From the NCBI GenBank assembly GCA_964598885.1, contig CAZRES010000035.1:1-24782 (forward strand): a stretch of 24,782 nucleotides of DNA, read 5' to 3'. A program made the translations under genes and the position numbers. Positions 8,990 through 16,554 of this stretch are shown here, piece after piece (position 1 is the stretch's first letter; each line of letters begins with the position of its first letter). Under the pieces are notes generated by a model. The model saw only the letters and a program-made list of their open reading frames with translations, did not search any database and was not told where the DNA came from. This DNA comes from SURF-33 sp964598885. GTDB taxonomy: Bacteria > Desulfobacterota > Desulfobacteria > Desulfobacterales > Desulfosalsimonadaceae.

Positions 8990-9099
8990 TTCCGGAAAGC
9001 AGCAGTCCAGGAAATAACCTGACCTTCAAAAAAGTGGAGGCCCTGCATAATCGGTTGAGTCACGAAAACGCGTTACATGAAAAAAGTCTGGTTTGAATT

Positions 9100-9240
9100 C
9101 TATCGGGGAAATCGGGCGTAGGGTTCCGCCGCCTTTTTCATGGATGAAACAAACATCCTCAGGGCGGCGTCAAGCAGAAAAACAGATGGCAGCGTGAAGA
9201 TCTCTGAATGGTTATCGGGGAAAATACGCATAAGCCGCAT
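9100..9240 (-). CDS. Possible 46-aa small ORF in the pnp leader
   Basis: An ATG at 9240 opens 46 codons ending in TAG at 9100-9102. The peptide starts MRLMRIFPDNHSEIF, has a hydrophobic centre (TLPSVFLLDAALRMFV) and ends KKAAEPYARFPR, so it looks like a short amphipathic, basic-tailed peptide. It lies about 47 bases after the predicted start point of the 9294-9322 promoter. The ribosome site is weak (TGAGA close to the ATG). I recognise no family. It could be a leader peptide, a small membrane-associated protein, or chance. Confidence 0.3.
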   Translation of the reverse strand: MRLMRIFPDNHSEIFTLPSVFLLDAALRMFVSSMKKAAEPYARFPR

Positions 9241-9293
9241 TTCTCAAACCGCAGCGCGTTGCGGGCATTGTAATAAATAATCATAATCAGATA

Positions 9294-9322
9294 AATATAT
9301 AGATATCCATATCCCCTGTCAA
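9294..9322 (-). promoter_or_regulatory. Strong sigma70-like promoter facing pnp
   Basis: On the minus strand TTGACA (9317-9322, 6/6 match) is followed by a 17-bp spacer and TATATT (9294-9299, 5/6 match). It would start near 9287 and transcribe toward the 46-codon ORF and pnp-prfC. It is one of the best consensus promoters in the window. Usage is not proven. Confidence 0.6.
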
Positions 9323-9396
9323 GTAAAAATAAAATCTACCTATGCTTCCGCGGCCCGTGCGGGACTGGTCCAGCGCCACTTTTAAAATAGTTCAGA

Positions 9397-10113
9397 TCAA
9401 TGTCTTTCCGCATGATCGATATCCTTATCCATGCCGTCGGCAGGGTCTGGTTTGCGCATCAGGGCGACGTCTTTAACCGGAAATTCGCAGCTCCATCTGA
9501 AGCGGCGGGCAATGCGCCGCAATGTCCCGGCCCGGTAAAATACCACATGGGTCGGATCGCGACGGTAATGCCACGATGCAAAAGCCCCATCGTCGGTCTG
9601 AAAACAGGTCATAAGCGCCAGCCATCCCCCGGGCTTGAGCATCCGGTCCAACCGGGCGAACTCTTCGGACGGTCGATGGAAATGCTCGATGGTCTCGGTG
9701 CAGGTTATAAAATCATAGACTTCCTTCAACGGCTCCGGATCCGGAAAAAAAAGCGGATCGAACAAAATCACCCGGTGTCCGGCCTCTTGCAACATGGCGG
9801 CAAGAGCCGGTCCCGGGCCGCATCCATAATCCAGGCCCTTTGCGCGCGGCGCCAGTCTCTCCAGCAAGGGATCGGCAAGTTTCGACAAAAACCGGCGATA
9901 GGCCCTGTCCGTCGGATCGTTCTGGTGAAGCCAATAGCGCACATGTTCTTCGTTTATCGGCAGTCTTTGCTCGGGAAGTAAAAAAATCGCCCGGCAGCGC
10001 GTGCACCGTCTATAGCAATTGCCATCCACGGTTGCAAAAAATTTCGTCGAGGGCTTGTCGCACACAATACAGGGGTATTGCGCGTTATGGCGGAAGCAGG
10101 TTGTTTTTTTCAT
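9397..10113 (-). CDS. Class I SAM-dependent methyltransferase with N-terminal zinc ribbon
   Basis: A 238-aa protein with an N-terminal four-cysteine zinc-ribbon-like module (CIVC at 15-18 and CTRC at 37-40) followed by a Rossmann methyltransferase domain. SAM motif I is GLDYGCGPG (93-101), motif II ends in the acidic LFDP (117-120), and the post-motif region reads FITCTETIEHF with RMLKPGGWL further on. This pattern matches Methyltransf_23-type enzymes, which act on quinones, sugars or other small molecules. The target here cannot be told. The start at 10113 has AGGAA directly upstream. It follows nadE by 63 bp and is the last gene of a closely spaced minus-strand run. Confidence 0.88.
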   Translation of the reverse strand: MKKTTCFRHNAQYPCIVCDKPSTKFFATVDGNCYRRCTRCRAIFLLPEQRLPINEEHVRYWLHQNDPTDRAYRRFLSKLADPLLERLAPRAKGLDYGCGPGPALAAMLQEAGHRVILFDPLFFPDPEPLKEVYDFITCTETIEHFHRPSEEFARLDRMLKPGGWLALMTCFQTDDGAFASWHYRRDPTHVVFYRAGTLRRIARRFRWSCEFPVKDVALMRKPDPADGMDKDIDHAERH

Positions 10114-10176
10114 TTCCTGGTGTTGCTTATCACCGAGACGTTAAATACATGGCCAAAGAAACCGCACAGGGGTTAT

Positions 10177-10962
10177 TTATTTCAACTCCGGCGGAATGAC
10201 GGCCACGGGAATGGGGTTCATTTTGTGCGCATTGGCCCGGCGAAAGCGGCGAAAGATGGAAAGGACGGTTTTCTGCCGGTCCGTCAGCTTCCGTTCAGCT
10301 TCCTGATCCACTGCCGCGTCATGTTCCATGGCCCATTCCAGCTCGTCATAGGAGGCGCCGATCTGGGCCTCGTCGCTCCGGTTGTCGGGCCAGAGGCCGT
10401 CGGTGGGGATGGCGTTCATGATCCCCTCGATGATCCCCAGAGCCCGGCCCACGGCATAAACTTCGGATTTCATGAGATCCGCGATGGGGGACAGGTCCAC
10501 GCCGCCGTCGCCGTACTTGGTGAAAAACCCCACGCCAAAATCCTCCACCTTGTTGCCGGTTCCGGCCACCAGGAGCCGGTGGTGGCCGGCAAACGCATAC
10601 AGAGTGAGCATTCGCAGCCGGGACCGGGTATTGGCCATGGTCATGGGATCCTGTATCTCTTCCGGCAGCGTCTGTTCGATGGCTTGAAAGGCCGGTGTCA
10701 GGTCCACGGTCACGCTTCTGACATTATTAAAACGATTTTTAAGCCATTGGATATGCGCCGATGCCAGGGCCACCTGATTCGAAGACTGATAAATGGGCAT
10801 ATTTAGAGGCATGACGGTCTTTCCCGTCCGTGCGCAAAGCGTCGAGGTCACTGCCGAATCGATTCCGCCGGATATGCCGACCCCAAAACCTTTCATGTCC
10901 GCGGTATCGCAATAGTCCTTCAGCCAGTTCGTAATGTAGTCGATCACCTGATCCGTCTTCAT
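10177..10962 (-). CDS. nadE: NH3-dependent NAD+ synthetase
   Basis: NadE makes NAD+ from nicotinate adenine dinucleotide, ATP and ammonia, the last step of NAD synthesis in the cytosol. The 261-aa length and the absence of an N-terminal nitrilase domain show the ammonia-dependent form. The PP-loop SGGIDSA is at 31-37. Further family motifs are NTRSRLRMLTLYAFA, VAGTGNKVEDFGVGFFTKYGDGG and PTDGLWPDNRSDEAQIGASY. The ribosome site is weak (GAAAG). The gene sits 38 bp downstream of the membrane protein gene and 63 bp upstream of the methyltransferase gene, so it may be part of the same transcript. No functional link to the sulfatase is evident. Confidence 0.96.
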   Translation of the reverse strand: MKTDQVIDYITNWLKDYCDTADMKGFGVGISGGIDSAVTSTLCARTGKTVMPLNMPIYQSSNQVALASAHIQWLKNRFNNVRSVTVDLTPAFQAIEQTLPEEIQDPMTMANTRSRLRMLTLYAFAGHHRLLVAGTGNKVEDFGVGFFTKYGDGGVDLSPIADLMKSEVYAVGRALGIIEGIMNAIPTDGLWPDNRSDEAQIGASYDELEWAMEHDAAVDQEAERKLTDRQKTVLSIFRRFRRANAHKMNPIPVAVIPPELK

Positions 10963-11000
10963 ATTGATGCTTTCGTTTGCGTTACGATTTCACGGTTATG

Positions 11001-11555
11001 TTACAGAAAAAGCCAGGAATACACATCCATATAGTAGTAATAATAGGTATGCCCGCCGTTCCAGAGCCCCGCAAAGGTAATAACAATTCCGGCGCCAAGC
11101 GCTGCCGTGTTCGGCAATGCCAGAAGGGGAATGTCCCCTCCCCTCCTGCGCCATTGATGGCGGCAGATCAGCTCGGAAATTCCCACGCAGAGTAGGTTGA
11201 CCCCGATATTTCCGAATATAAGAGGATGCAGGGCCAGAAACACCAGCTCCCCGACGGAGTATATTCCGATAAAATCGGCATATGTTTTCGCGATCCATGC
11301 CGCAGGCGTAATAAAGCTTGCCAGCAGGCGCTCGGCGAAATCCGCGCCCCGGAAAAATGCCAGTGTATTGACAAAAAGCGGCCCGAGCCAGATCGTGGCA
11401 AACATCAGTGATGCTGATACATAGACCACGATTCCCTGGAGCGCGCTGTTTTGGATCGCTCCGGCGAAATCATAAACATTAACGGAAATGATCATCAATC
11501 CCAGGGGAATCGCCGCCGGGACAATTATTCTGCGGGCAACCGTTTGTTTTTCCAT
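11001..11555 (-). CDS. Multi-pass inner-membrane protein of unknown function
   Basis: A 184-aa hydrophobic protein with about four or five predicted membrane segments by eye: around residues 9-27, 41-66, 80-120 (one or two) and 143-165. A basic cytosolic-type loop RHQWRRRGGD lies before the last segment. The C-terminus is unusually aromatic, with five consecutive Tyr after GGHT and then MDVYSWLFL. I do not recognise the family. AAAGGAAC precedes the ATG at 11555. It lies 63 bp downstream of the sulfatase and 38 bp upstream of nadE, which suggests co-transcription. Confidence 0.75.
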   Translation of the reverse strand: MEKQTVARRIIVPAAIPLGLMIISVNVYDFAGAIQNSALQGIVVYVSASLMFATIWLGPLFVNTLAFFRGADFAERLLASFITPAAWIAKTYADFIGIYSVGELVFLALHPLIFGNIGVNLLCVGISELICRHQWRRRGGDIPLLALPNTAALGAGIVITFAGLWNGGHTYYYYYMDVYSWLFL

Positions 11556-11618
11556 GTTCCTTTGCCTTCTTGCCGATGAATAAAAGCCTTTCCGGTCTGC
11601 ATGGATAACCGGATGCCG

Positions 11619-13115
11619 CTATCCCCTGGTATAATATCGGTACCCGGTTTCATGTTTGAGTTTTTCCAGTTCTGCCTGAAGTGTCGAAAGAAGCTCCCGG
11701 AAGTCGGTCTTTTTGATGATATTATTTGTCTCGTCCGGGTCGCCATGCAAATCATACAGCTCGGCGGGCCGTACCTTATCATGATAAGTAATGTATTTGT
11801 ATCTATCGGTTCTCACCGCCGTCATCCCCGGTATGGGTATGGGATACACGGGAAAATGCTCGTAAAGAAAACTCGACCGGAGCCGGGTTTCGGCGTTTTG
11901 CAGTGCGGGGACAAGACTTATTCCCTGCATTTTTTCCGGGATCGGTATGTCCAGGATGTCTAAAAGAGTGGGCGCAAGATCGATGTTAAGCGCCATCTGA
12001 CTTATCCGTCTTCCAGGCTGCCGGATGCTTTCGGGATAACGCACCATAAAAGGGATGCGGATGGATTCTTCATAGGGGTGACGTTTATCGTAACGACCGC
12101 CTTCGCCCCAGGAATGTCCGTTGTCACCCGCGTAGACAATAATGGTATTTTCCAGGGCGTTCATTTCTTCCAGGGTCGAAAACAGCCTGCCGGTTTGCTC
12201 ATCTACGGAAACAATGGTCTCGCAATAATTGCGGTAAAGCATATTCATGGGAAAAGGCGCTCCCACGAACATATGGTTGTTGGTGTAGGTATTAAAGATA
12301 TTGGATTCCCGGGGAAGGTCCAGATCGACCCCCTTATATATGTCCCGAAGATGTTCCGGCGGTCTGAATCCAAAATGAACGGCCTTGTGCGAAAGATAAA
12401 GACAAAAAGGATTGGCCCGGGGCTGTCTTATAAATTCAAGGGCAAAATCAGTCAAGTCGTTGGTGATGTATTTTCCCGGCCGGGGCGTTTCGATCCCGTC
12501 GATGATAAGGGGACAGTCGTAATATACGCCCTGGCCGCCCTCCTTGGTGAAGGTGATAAAATGATCGAGCCCCCGCAATTGCGGAAGCTGTCTTCCCGGC
12601 ATATGCCATTTGCCGATAAAGGCGGTATCATACCCTGCGGCTTTTATATACTCCATGAAAGTGGTATTGTTATTATTCCAGGGCGTGTGATTGGTCACAA
12701 CACCATGCCGGTGCGCATACTGACCGGTGAGAAAACTCGCTCTTGAGGGACTGCACAGCGATGTGGTAACGAAACTGTTTTCAAAAACCACGCCTTCATT
12801 GGCGATTCTGTCCAAATGCGGCGTTTGAAGAAAGGGATGTCCCATGCAGCTGAAATGATCCCATCGGTGGTCATCGGTAAGGATAAAAATGATATTGGGC
12901 TTATCCGCCCTGCGTTTGACGGCATCCGGAACCTGAACATGGCGGGAAAGCATCGGATGTGGCCGGTCGTCGACGCCCGGCCTGCAGGAAGTAAACATCC
13001 CCAGGCTCATTCCTGCCATACTTGCCATAACGGCGGTAGTTCCCGTTTTCTTAAGAAACTCCCTGCGGCTGAGATCTTTTTCCCCCGATGACCGTCCTTT
13101 TGCACTATTTCCCAT
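11619..13115 (-). CDS. Tat-exported type I sulfatase (formylglycine-dependent)
   Basis: A 498-aa sulfatase that would hydrolyse sulfate esters outside the cytoplasm. The N-terminus has a twin-arginine signal, SRREFLKKTG (16-25), then a hydrophobic stretch and FTSC (41-44), which could act as a lipobox and make it a Tat lipoprotein. The metal-binding start of the domain is NIIFILTDDHRWDH (74-87). The sulfatase signature CSPSRASFLTG begins at Cys121, the residue oxidised to formylglycine. Later YAGDNGHSWGEGG supplies the other metal ligands. Being Cys-type, it would need an anaerobic radical-SAM maturase, which is not in this window. The specific substrate (aryl, glycan or other sulfate) is unknown. 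The start at 13115 has AAAGG about nine bases upstream. It follows the small ORF by 23 bp. Confidence 0.94.
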   Translation of the reverse strand: MGNSAKGRSSGEKDLSRREFLKKTGTTAVMASMAGMSLGMFTSCRPGVDDRPHPMLSRHVQVPDAVKRRADKPNIIFILTDDHRWDHFSCMGHPFLQTPHLDRIANEGVVFENSFVTTSLCSPSRASFLTGQYAHRHGVVTNHTPWNNNNTTFMEYIKAAGYDTAFIGKWHMPGRQLPQLRGLDHFITFTKEGGQGVYYDCPLIIDGIETPRPGKYITNDLTDFALEFIRQPRANPFCLYLSHKAVHFGFRPPEHLRDIYKGVDLDLPRESNIFNTYTNNHMFVGAPFPMNMLYRNYCETIVSVDEQTGRLFSTLEEMNALENTIIVYAGDNGHSWGEGGRYDKRHPYEESIRIPFMVRYPESIRQPGRRISQMALNIDLAPTLLDILDIPIPEKMQGISLVPALQNAETRLRSSFLYEHFPVYPIPIPGMTAVRTDRYKYITYHDKVRPAELYDLHGDPDETNNIIKKTDFRELLSTLQAELEKLKHETGYRYYTRG

Positions 13116-13138
13116 GGTGTCAACCTTTCGAAGGAAAC

Positions 13139-13333
13139 CTACTTGGATTTTCGTCGTTTCTGCTCCACTTCAGCAAGCCATCGGGATTGTTCTTCCTGAT
13201 ACTCAGCCTCGGTTTTGTCCCGGCCGGCATCATCCGGCGCATCACAGACCGGCTTTTTTATTTTCAGGGACTTGAAAAACCCGATGATTTTTTCGATGCG
13301 GCCCGGGGAAGCATTGTGATGTTTTTCCTTCAT
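13139..13333 (-). CDS. Small lysine-rich hypothetical protein
   Basis: A 64-aa ORF just upstream of the sulfatase. TGAGGA lies about ten bases before the ATG at 13333. The product is charged and lysine-rich (IIGFFKSLKIKKPV, then a Glu/Gln/Arg-rich helical tail EEQSRWLAEVEQKRRKSK), with no signal peptide or membrane segment. I recognise no family. Its position, 23 bp before the sulfatase start, supports a real leading gene of the run, but chance is possible. Confidence 0.5.
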   Translation of the reverse strand: MKEKHHNASPGRIEKIIGFFKSLKIKKPVCDAPDDAGRDKTEAEYQEEQSRWLAEVEQKRRKSK

Positions 13334-13665
13334 ATTCTTGTGTCCTCACGTGGGCGACCCGTAGAAAATATCGCAAAGCAGAAAGTATAATTCGACGCAA
13401 TTCCGGTAAACAGAGTCATTCCAACTTGACGAAAAATATATTGATCAGAATATATGAATATAATATCAGTTTCAATCCATTTTCAGGATTCTTTTATTCC
13501 GCCGGATTTTTCAGTACCGTCGATCGGTTAGCAATGCGTTTTTCAAATTAGATCCCTAGACCTTTATACTTGACACCCTATTGGTTCTATGCGATTTATC
13601 AATAAATTGCGGCACAAAAGCAGGCTCTTCCCCCCCAACATCCACTGCCAGCTCAAGGAGGACGT
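13334..13665. other. Divergent intergenic region between small ORF and acylase
   Basis: A 332-bp gap between divergent genes that should hold promoters for both. It is AT-rich at 13431-13500 with several TATA-like hexamers. Toward the acylase, the clearest signal is a perfect TTGACA at 13570-13575. Toward the small ORF, TTGAAA with a 17-bp spacer and TATTCT on the minus strand is a weak candidate. No gene is seen. Confidence 0.45.
13570..13599 (+). promoter_or_regulatory. Candidate promoter of the acylase gene
   Basis: TTGACA (13570-13575, 6/6) with ATTTAT (13594-13599, poor -10 match) after 18 bp. The -35 is perfect but the -10 is weak, so an activator or another sigma factor may be involved. 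Confidence 0.35.
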
Positions 13666-16212
13666 ATGAGAAAAAAACGATGGTTGATTTTGTTTTGCGT
13701 ACTGGTGTTTTCCGGTTTTACCATGGCGGCGGATGCCGCTGTAAAAACATTGCGGGATGACAAAGGGGTCTTTTTCATCAAAGGAGAGGCCACCGACAGC
13801 ATCTACGATGTTTTTGAAGCCATGGGATACGCCGTGGCAGAAGATCGTCTCTGGCAGGCGGAATCCTTTCGCCGGGCCGCCAAAGGCGAACTGGCGGCTA
13901 TTTTGGGCCCCGACCATCTGAAAACAGACATACCGGCCCGCCTCACCGGATATACCCAGGCGGAACTTACGGCCGGATACAACAGTCTGGATACCGACAC
14001 CAAAATGATGGTGGACGGATATGTGGCCGGCTTCAACCGTCGCATCGCGGAAATCACCGCCAACGCCGCCATCCGACCCTTTGAATTTCACGCCTTGAAT
14101 TTTGTACCGGAACCCTGGACCCCGGAAGACGTCATGATCTGGCAGGCGATGATGCTGCGCCAGTTCGATCCGGAAGCTCAGAAGCAGGGACAGTTGCAAA
14201 ATGCGGCCCTGCTGCAATATCTGACCACGGTTTTCGGCCCGGCCGCGGGAATGGGAATGTTTAATGACCTGCGCTGGAAGAACGATCCATCGGCTACCAC
14301 CTATATCCCGGGTTCTGGAGATTCTGGCGTTTCCGCATTTTCAGCGGCAATCAACACGGCTTCCCGGGCCGCTGTGCCCGCCCTCCCGCCGGCTGCCGTG
14401 ACGGAAGCCGATCTGGAAGCCGTAACCGCTGATCTGGAGGATCTCTGGTCGAACCGTGAGGAACAATTGCGAAAACTAAATGCGTATGCGGAAATGGGCT
14501 CCTACGCCTGGACCATCAGCGGCGATAAAACCGCCTCGGGCCGGCCCACCATCTATTCCGGTCCCCAGATGGGATTCGATACGCCGGCCATTATCATGGA
14601 AGGTTCCATTGACGCGGCGGGACTGAAGGTGTCCGGCATGGCCATCGCCGGACTGCCCGGCATCGTCATCGGACGAACCCCGCATCATGCATGGTCCATG
14701 CAGGTGGGCCACGCCCGGACTACGGATTACTATTTTGAGCCGCCTCCGGCCATGGCCCCGACCGGCTACTACACCTCCCGGACCGAAACCATCCAGGTGG
14801 CCGGTCAGGAGCCGGTGACCATCAAAGTCTATCGTTCGCCCCACGGACCCATTGTCAGTCCGACCAACTTCAATCCGGACACCTATGACATGGCCGCCGA
14901 CGGGCCCATTGTGGCGTGGAAATACTCCCACTGGGGAATGGAGTTGGGAACCATTTCCGCGTACTTGCGGATGACCCGCGCCCAGAGCATGGATGAATTC
15001 GGCGCAGCTCTGGAAGACGTCGGCGTCAGCCAGCATTACTGCTATGCGGACAGCAAAGGAAACATTGCCTACTGGATGTCGGGTGTCGATTATATCCGTC
15101 CGGAGCAGAACGCCCAGGGACTTCCGGTGGACTGGCGGCTTCCCCAGGGGATGTTTTTCCCGGATGTCATGCCGGCCGAATGGACCGGCACCCGCCGCCC
15201 CCTTTCCACGGACCGTAACACTTCCCAGGGATTTTATGCGGGATGGAACAACAAAACCAGTAGGGATTACGGAAACGCCTATAACAACACGAGCTACTAT
15301 TTCGGACCCTTTCACCGGGCTCATGTGCTCGACGAATACCTGTCGGCAAACGACAATCTGACCTTTGAGGAAATCCGCGATCTGGCCTTAAACATCGCCA
15401 CCACCGACTCCTTCGGCGCCGGCGGCAACCCCTGGGCCTTCGTGGAAGACGATTTCGAAGACGCCGTGATCCAAAACGCCACCTCGGCCCGGAGCCAGGC
15501 CCTTGCCGTCATGGATGATTTTGACGGCCATTTTGTCGCCGGCGGACCGGACAACTGGACTGACGGCATGGACCGCTCCGACGCGTGGATGCTGGCCGAC
15601 GCCTGGATGCGCGAAGTCATTAATCTGACGTTTCTGGATGAACTCGGCAACTCCTCCATCGAATATGATCCGGATGCGGAACCCGGAAAGCGCTGGAAAA
15701 ATCCCCACATCCTCTTTAATGTCGTGATCCGGGCTCTGGCCGGAGAGGACGCTTCCGTGGTCAACAACTACAATTGGTTCCAGAATGCGGCCGACCCCGA
15801 CGCTCCCCAGACCGCCGAAGAGATCATCGTGGCCGCCCTTGACAACGTACTGGCCGCCCTCGGGGAAAGGCCATGGGGCATTGACAAGCGCGGCTGGATC
15901 GAATTCAACCATCCCATGCTCAACAACCCGCCGGTGGCGCTCAATCCACTTCACAAGATCCCATTTTCCAGCCGATCAACCTATGCCCACTGCGTTGAAA
16001 TGGGTAAATCCGGGCCCAACCGGATCGAAAGCATGTTTCCCCTGGGCCAGTCCGGCGACATCCGGGGGTATGTCATTGGAACCGATTTGATATTTGACGA
16101 AAACTTCTTTTCCATGAACAGCGTCTATGATGACTTTTCCCATCGCCGCTTCAAGGATGAAACCGGCAAAAGCGGCAGCACCTGCTTTATCAAGACCCTC
16201 ATAAACAACTAA
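13666..16212 (+). CDS. Penicillin acylase family Ntn hydrolase with C-terminal CFIKT tail
   Basis: An exported amidohydrolase of the penicillin G acylase / acyl-homoserine-lactone acylase family, 848 aa. A Sec signal peptide covers about residues 1-24. The family matures by autocleavage before a Ser that becomes the N-terminal nucleophile of the beta chain. Here MGSYAW places it at Ser279, giving an alpha chain of about 25-278 and a beta chain of 279-848. Family landmarks are GYAVAEDRLWQ (54-64), the post-nucleophile SGRPTIYSGPQMGF, and a later GWNNKTSR that may hold the oxyanion-hole Asn. The substrate is unknown: AHLs, peptides or amides are all possible. The end is unusual, GKSGSTCFIKTLINN, nearly shared with the protein ending at 19626. 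The start has AAGGAGG four bases upstream. A 14-bp hairpin follows the stop, so it may be its own transcription unit. Confidence 0.93.
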   Translation: MRKKRWLILFCVLVFSGFTMAADAAVKTLRDDKGVFFIKGEATDSIYDVFEAMGYAVAEDRLWQAESFRRAAKGELAAILGPDHLKTDIPARLTGYTQAELTAGYNSLDTDTKMMVDGYVAGFNRRIAEITANAAIRPFEFHALNFVPEPWTPEDVMIWQAMMLRQFDPEAQKQGQLQNAALLQYLTTVFGPAAGMGMFNDLRWKNDPSATTYIPGSGDSGVSAFSAAINTASRAAVPALPPAAVTEADLEAVTADLEDLWSNREEQLRKLNAYAEMGSYAWTISGDKTASGRPTIYSGPQMGFDTPAIIMEGSIDAAGLKVSGMAIAGLPGIVIGRTPHHAWSMQVGHARTTDYYFEPPPAMAPTGYYTSRTETIQVAGQEPVTIKVYRSPHGPIVSPTNFNPDTYDMAADGPIVAWKYSHWGMELGTISAYLRMTRAQSMDEFGAALEDVGVSQHYCYADSKGNIAYWMSGVDYIRPEQNAQGLPVDWRLPQGMFFPDVMPAEWTGTRRPLSTDRNTSQGFYAGWNNKTSRDYGNAYNNTSYYFGPFHRAHVLDEYLSANDNLTFEEIRDLALNIATTDSFGAGGNPWAFVEDDFEDAVIQNATSARSQALAVMDDFDGHFVAGGPDNWTDGMDRSDAWMLADAWMREVINLTFLDELGNSSIEYDPDAEPGKRWKNPHILFNVVIRALAGEDASVVNNYNWFQNAADPDAPQTAEEIIVAALDNVLAALGERPWGIDKRGWIEFNHPMLNNPPVALNPLHKIPFSSRSTYAHCVEMGKSGPNRIESMFPLGQSGDIRGYVIGTDLIFDENFFSMNSVYDDFSHRRFKDETGKSGSTCFIKTLINN

Positions 16213-16223
16213 TCAGAAAAATC

Positions 16224-16260
16224 TTCCCCTGCCGCGGATATAAAAGTCCGCGGCGGGGAA
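16224..16260 (+). terminator. Long hairpin after the acylase gene
   Basis: TTCCCC-T-GCCGCGGA pairs with TCCGCGGC-GGGGAA: 14 base pairs with one bulged T and an 8-nt loop, starting 12 bases after the stop. There is no T run on the plus strand; on the minus strand a T5 run follows. It may be a transcript-end stabiliser or a factor-assisted terminator rather than a classic intrinsic one. Confidence 0.55.
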
Positions 16261-16445
16261 CCGCACCATCCATATCCGTCCTGCCGTTTATCTCCGTCTG
16301 GCTGCGCCCCTCAAAGGCGTTGCAATGGAGCTTTTATCGGTATCTCACGCTCTACATCTCCATTTTTTGCCCCACCCGAACCGCTTCTGCCGTCGTTTTT
16401 AAAGTATAGTCATATTTAGTTATTATAAGTAATTATTATTATAAT

Positions 16446-16499
16446 AATTGACAAAACTGAATAATTAATTGACTTTTGATTCCTAATATTGATATCAAT
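16446..16499 (+). promoter_or_regulatory. Candidate promoter and operator of the porin gene
   Basis: TTGACT (16469-16474), an 18-bp spacer and TATCAA (16493-16498) form a plausible sigma70 promoter. The perfect 12-bp palindrome ATTGATATCAAT (16488-16499) overlaps the -10 box. AATTGAC occurs twice, at 16446-16452 and 16467-16473, spaced 21 bp (two helical turns). This is a good layout for a regulator site, but the regulator is unknown. It does not clearly match a Pho box. Confidence 0.4.
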
Positions 16500-16554
16500 C
16501 GAGCGTTTGCATCCAAAAGACCGACTGGCAAACTCATAAACAGCAGGAGCAGGG

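Larger units (their letters stand above)
8899..9396 (-). other. Long gap upstream of pnp (leader region)
   Basis: This 498-bp stretch has no recognised gene. On the minus strand it holds a sigma70-like promoter (9294-9322), a possible 46-codon ORF (9100-9240), a 9-bp inverted repeat (9076-9084 with 9134-9142) spanning the end of that ORF, and a GC-rich hairpin (8975-8989) close to pnp. If the promoter is used, the pnp mRNA has a leader of about 390 nt. The segment 9255-9340 is AT-rich. I found no rpsO and no tRNA here. Confidence 0.5.
16213..16554 (+). other. Intergenic region between acylase and porin genes
   Basis: A 342-bp gap without a gene. It contains a long hairpin just after the acylase stop (16224-16260), a weak 7-bp stem (AATGGAG at 16324-16330 with CTCCATT at 16358-16364) followed by a T run, and then a very AT-rich block (16400-16500) with a 14-bp palindrome at 16435-16448, two AATTGAC repeats and the palindrome ATTGATATCAAT. 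The AT-rich part most likely holds the porin promoter. Confidence 0.55.

Noticed and set aside
8899..9063. N-terminal extension of pnp from an ATG at 9063
   Set aside because: The 55 extra residues do not resemble PNPase, and a strong ribosome site directly precedes the ATG at 8898.
14476..15324. Long minus-strand open frame inside the acylase gene
   Set aside because: It is a shadow of a GC-rich coding frame. The composition (His, Gly, Arg, Val rich) is typical of antisense translation, with no ribosome site.
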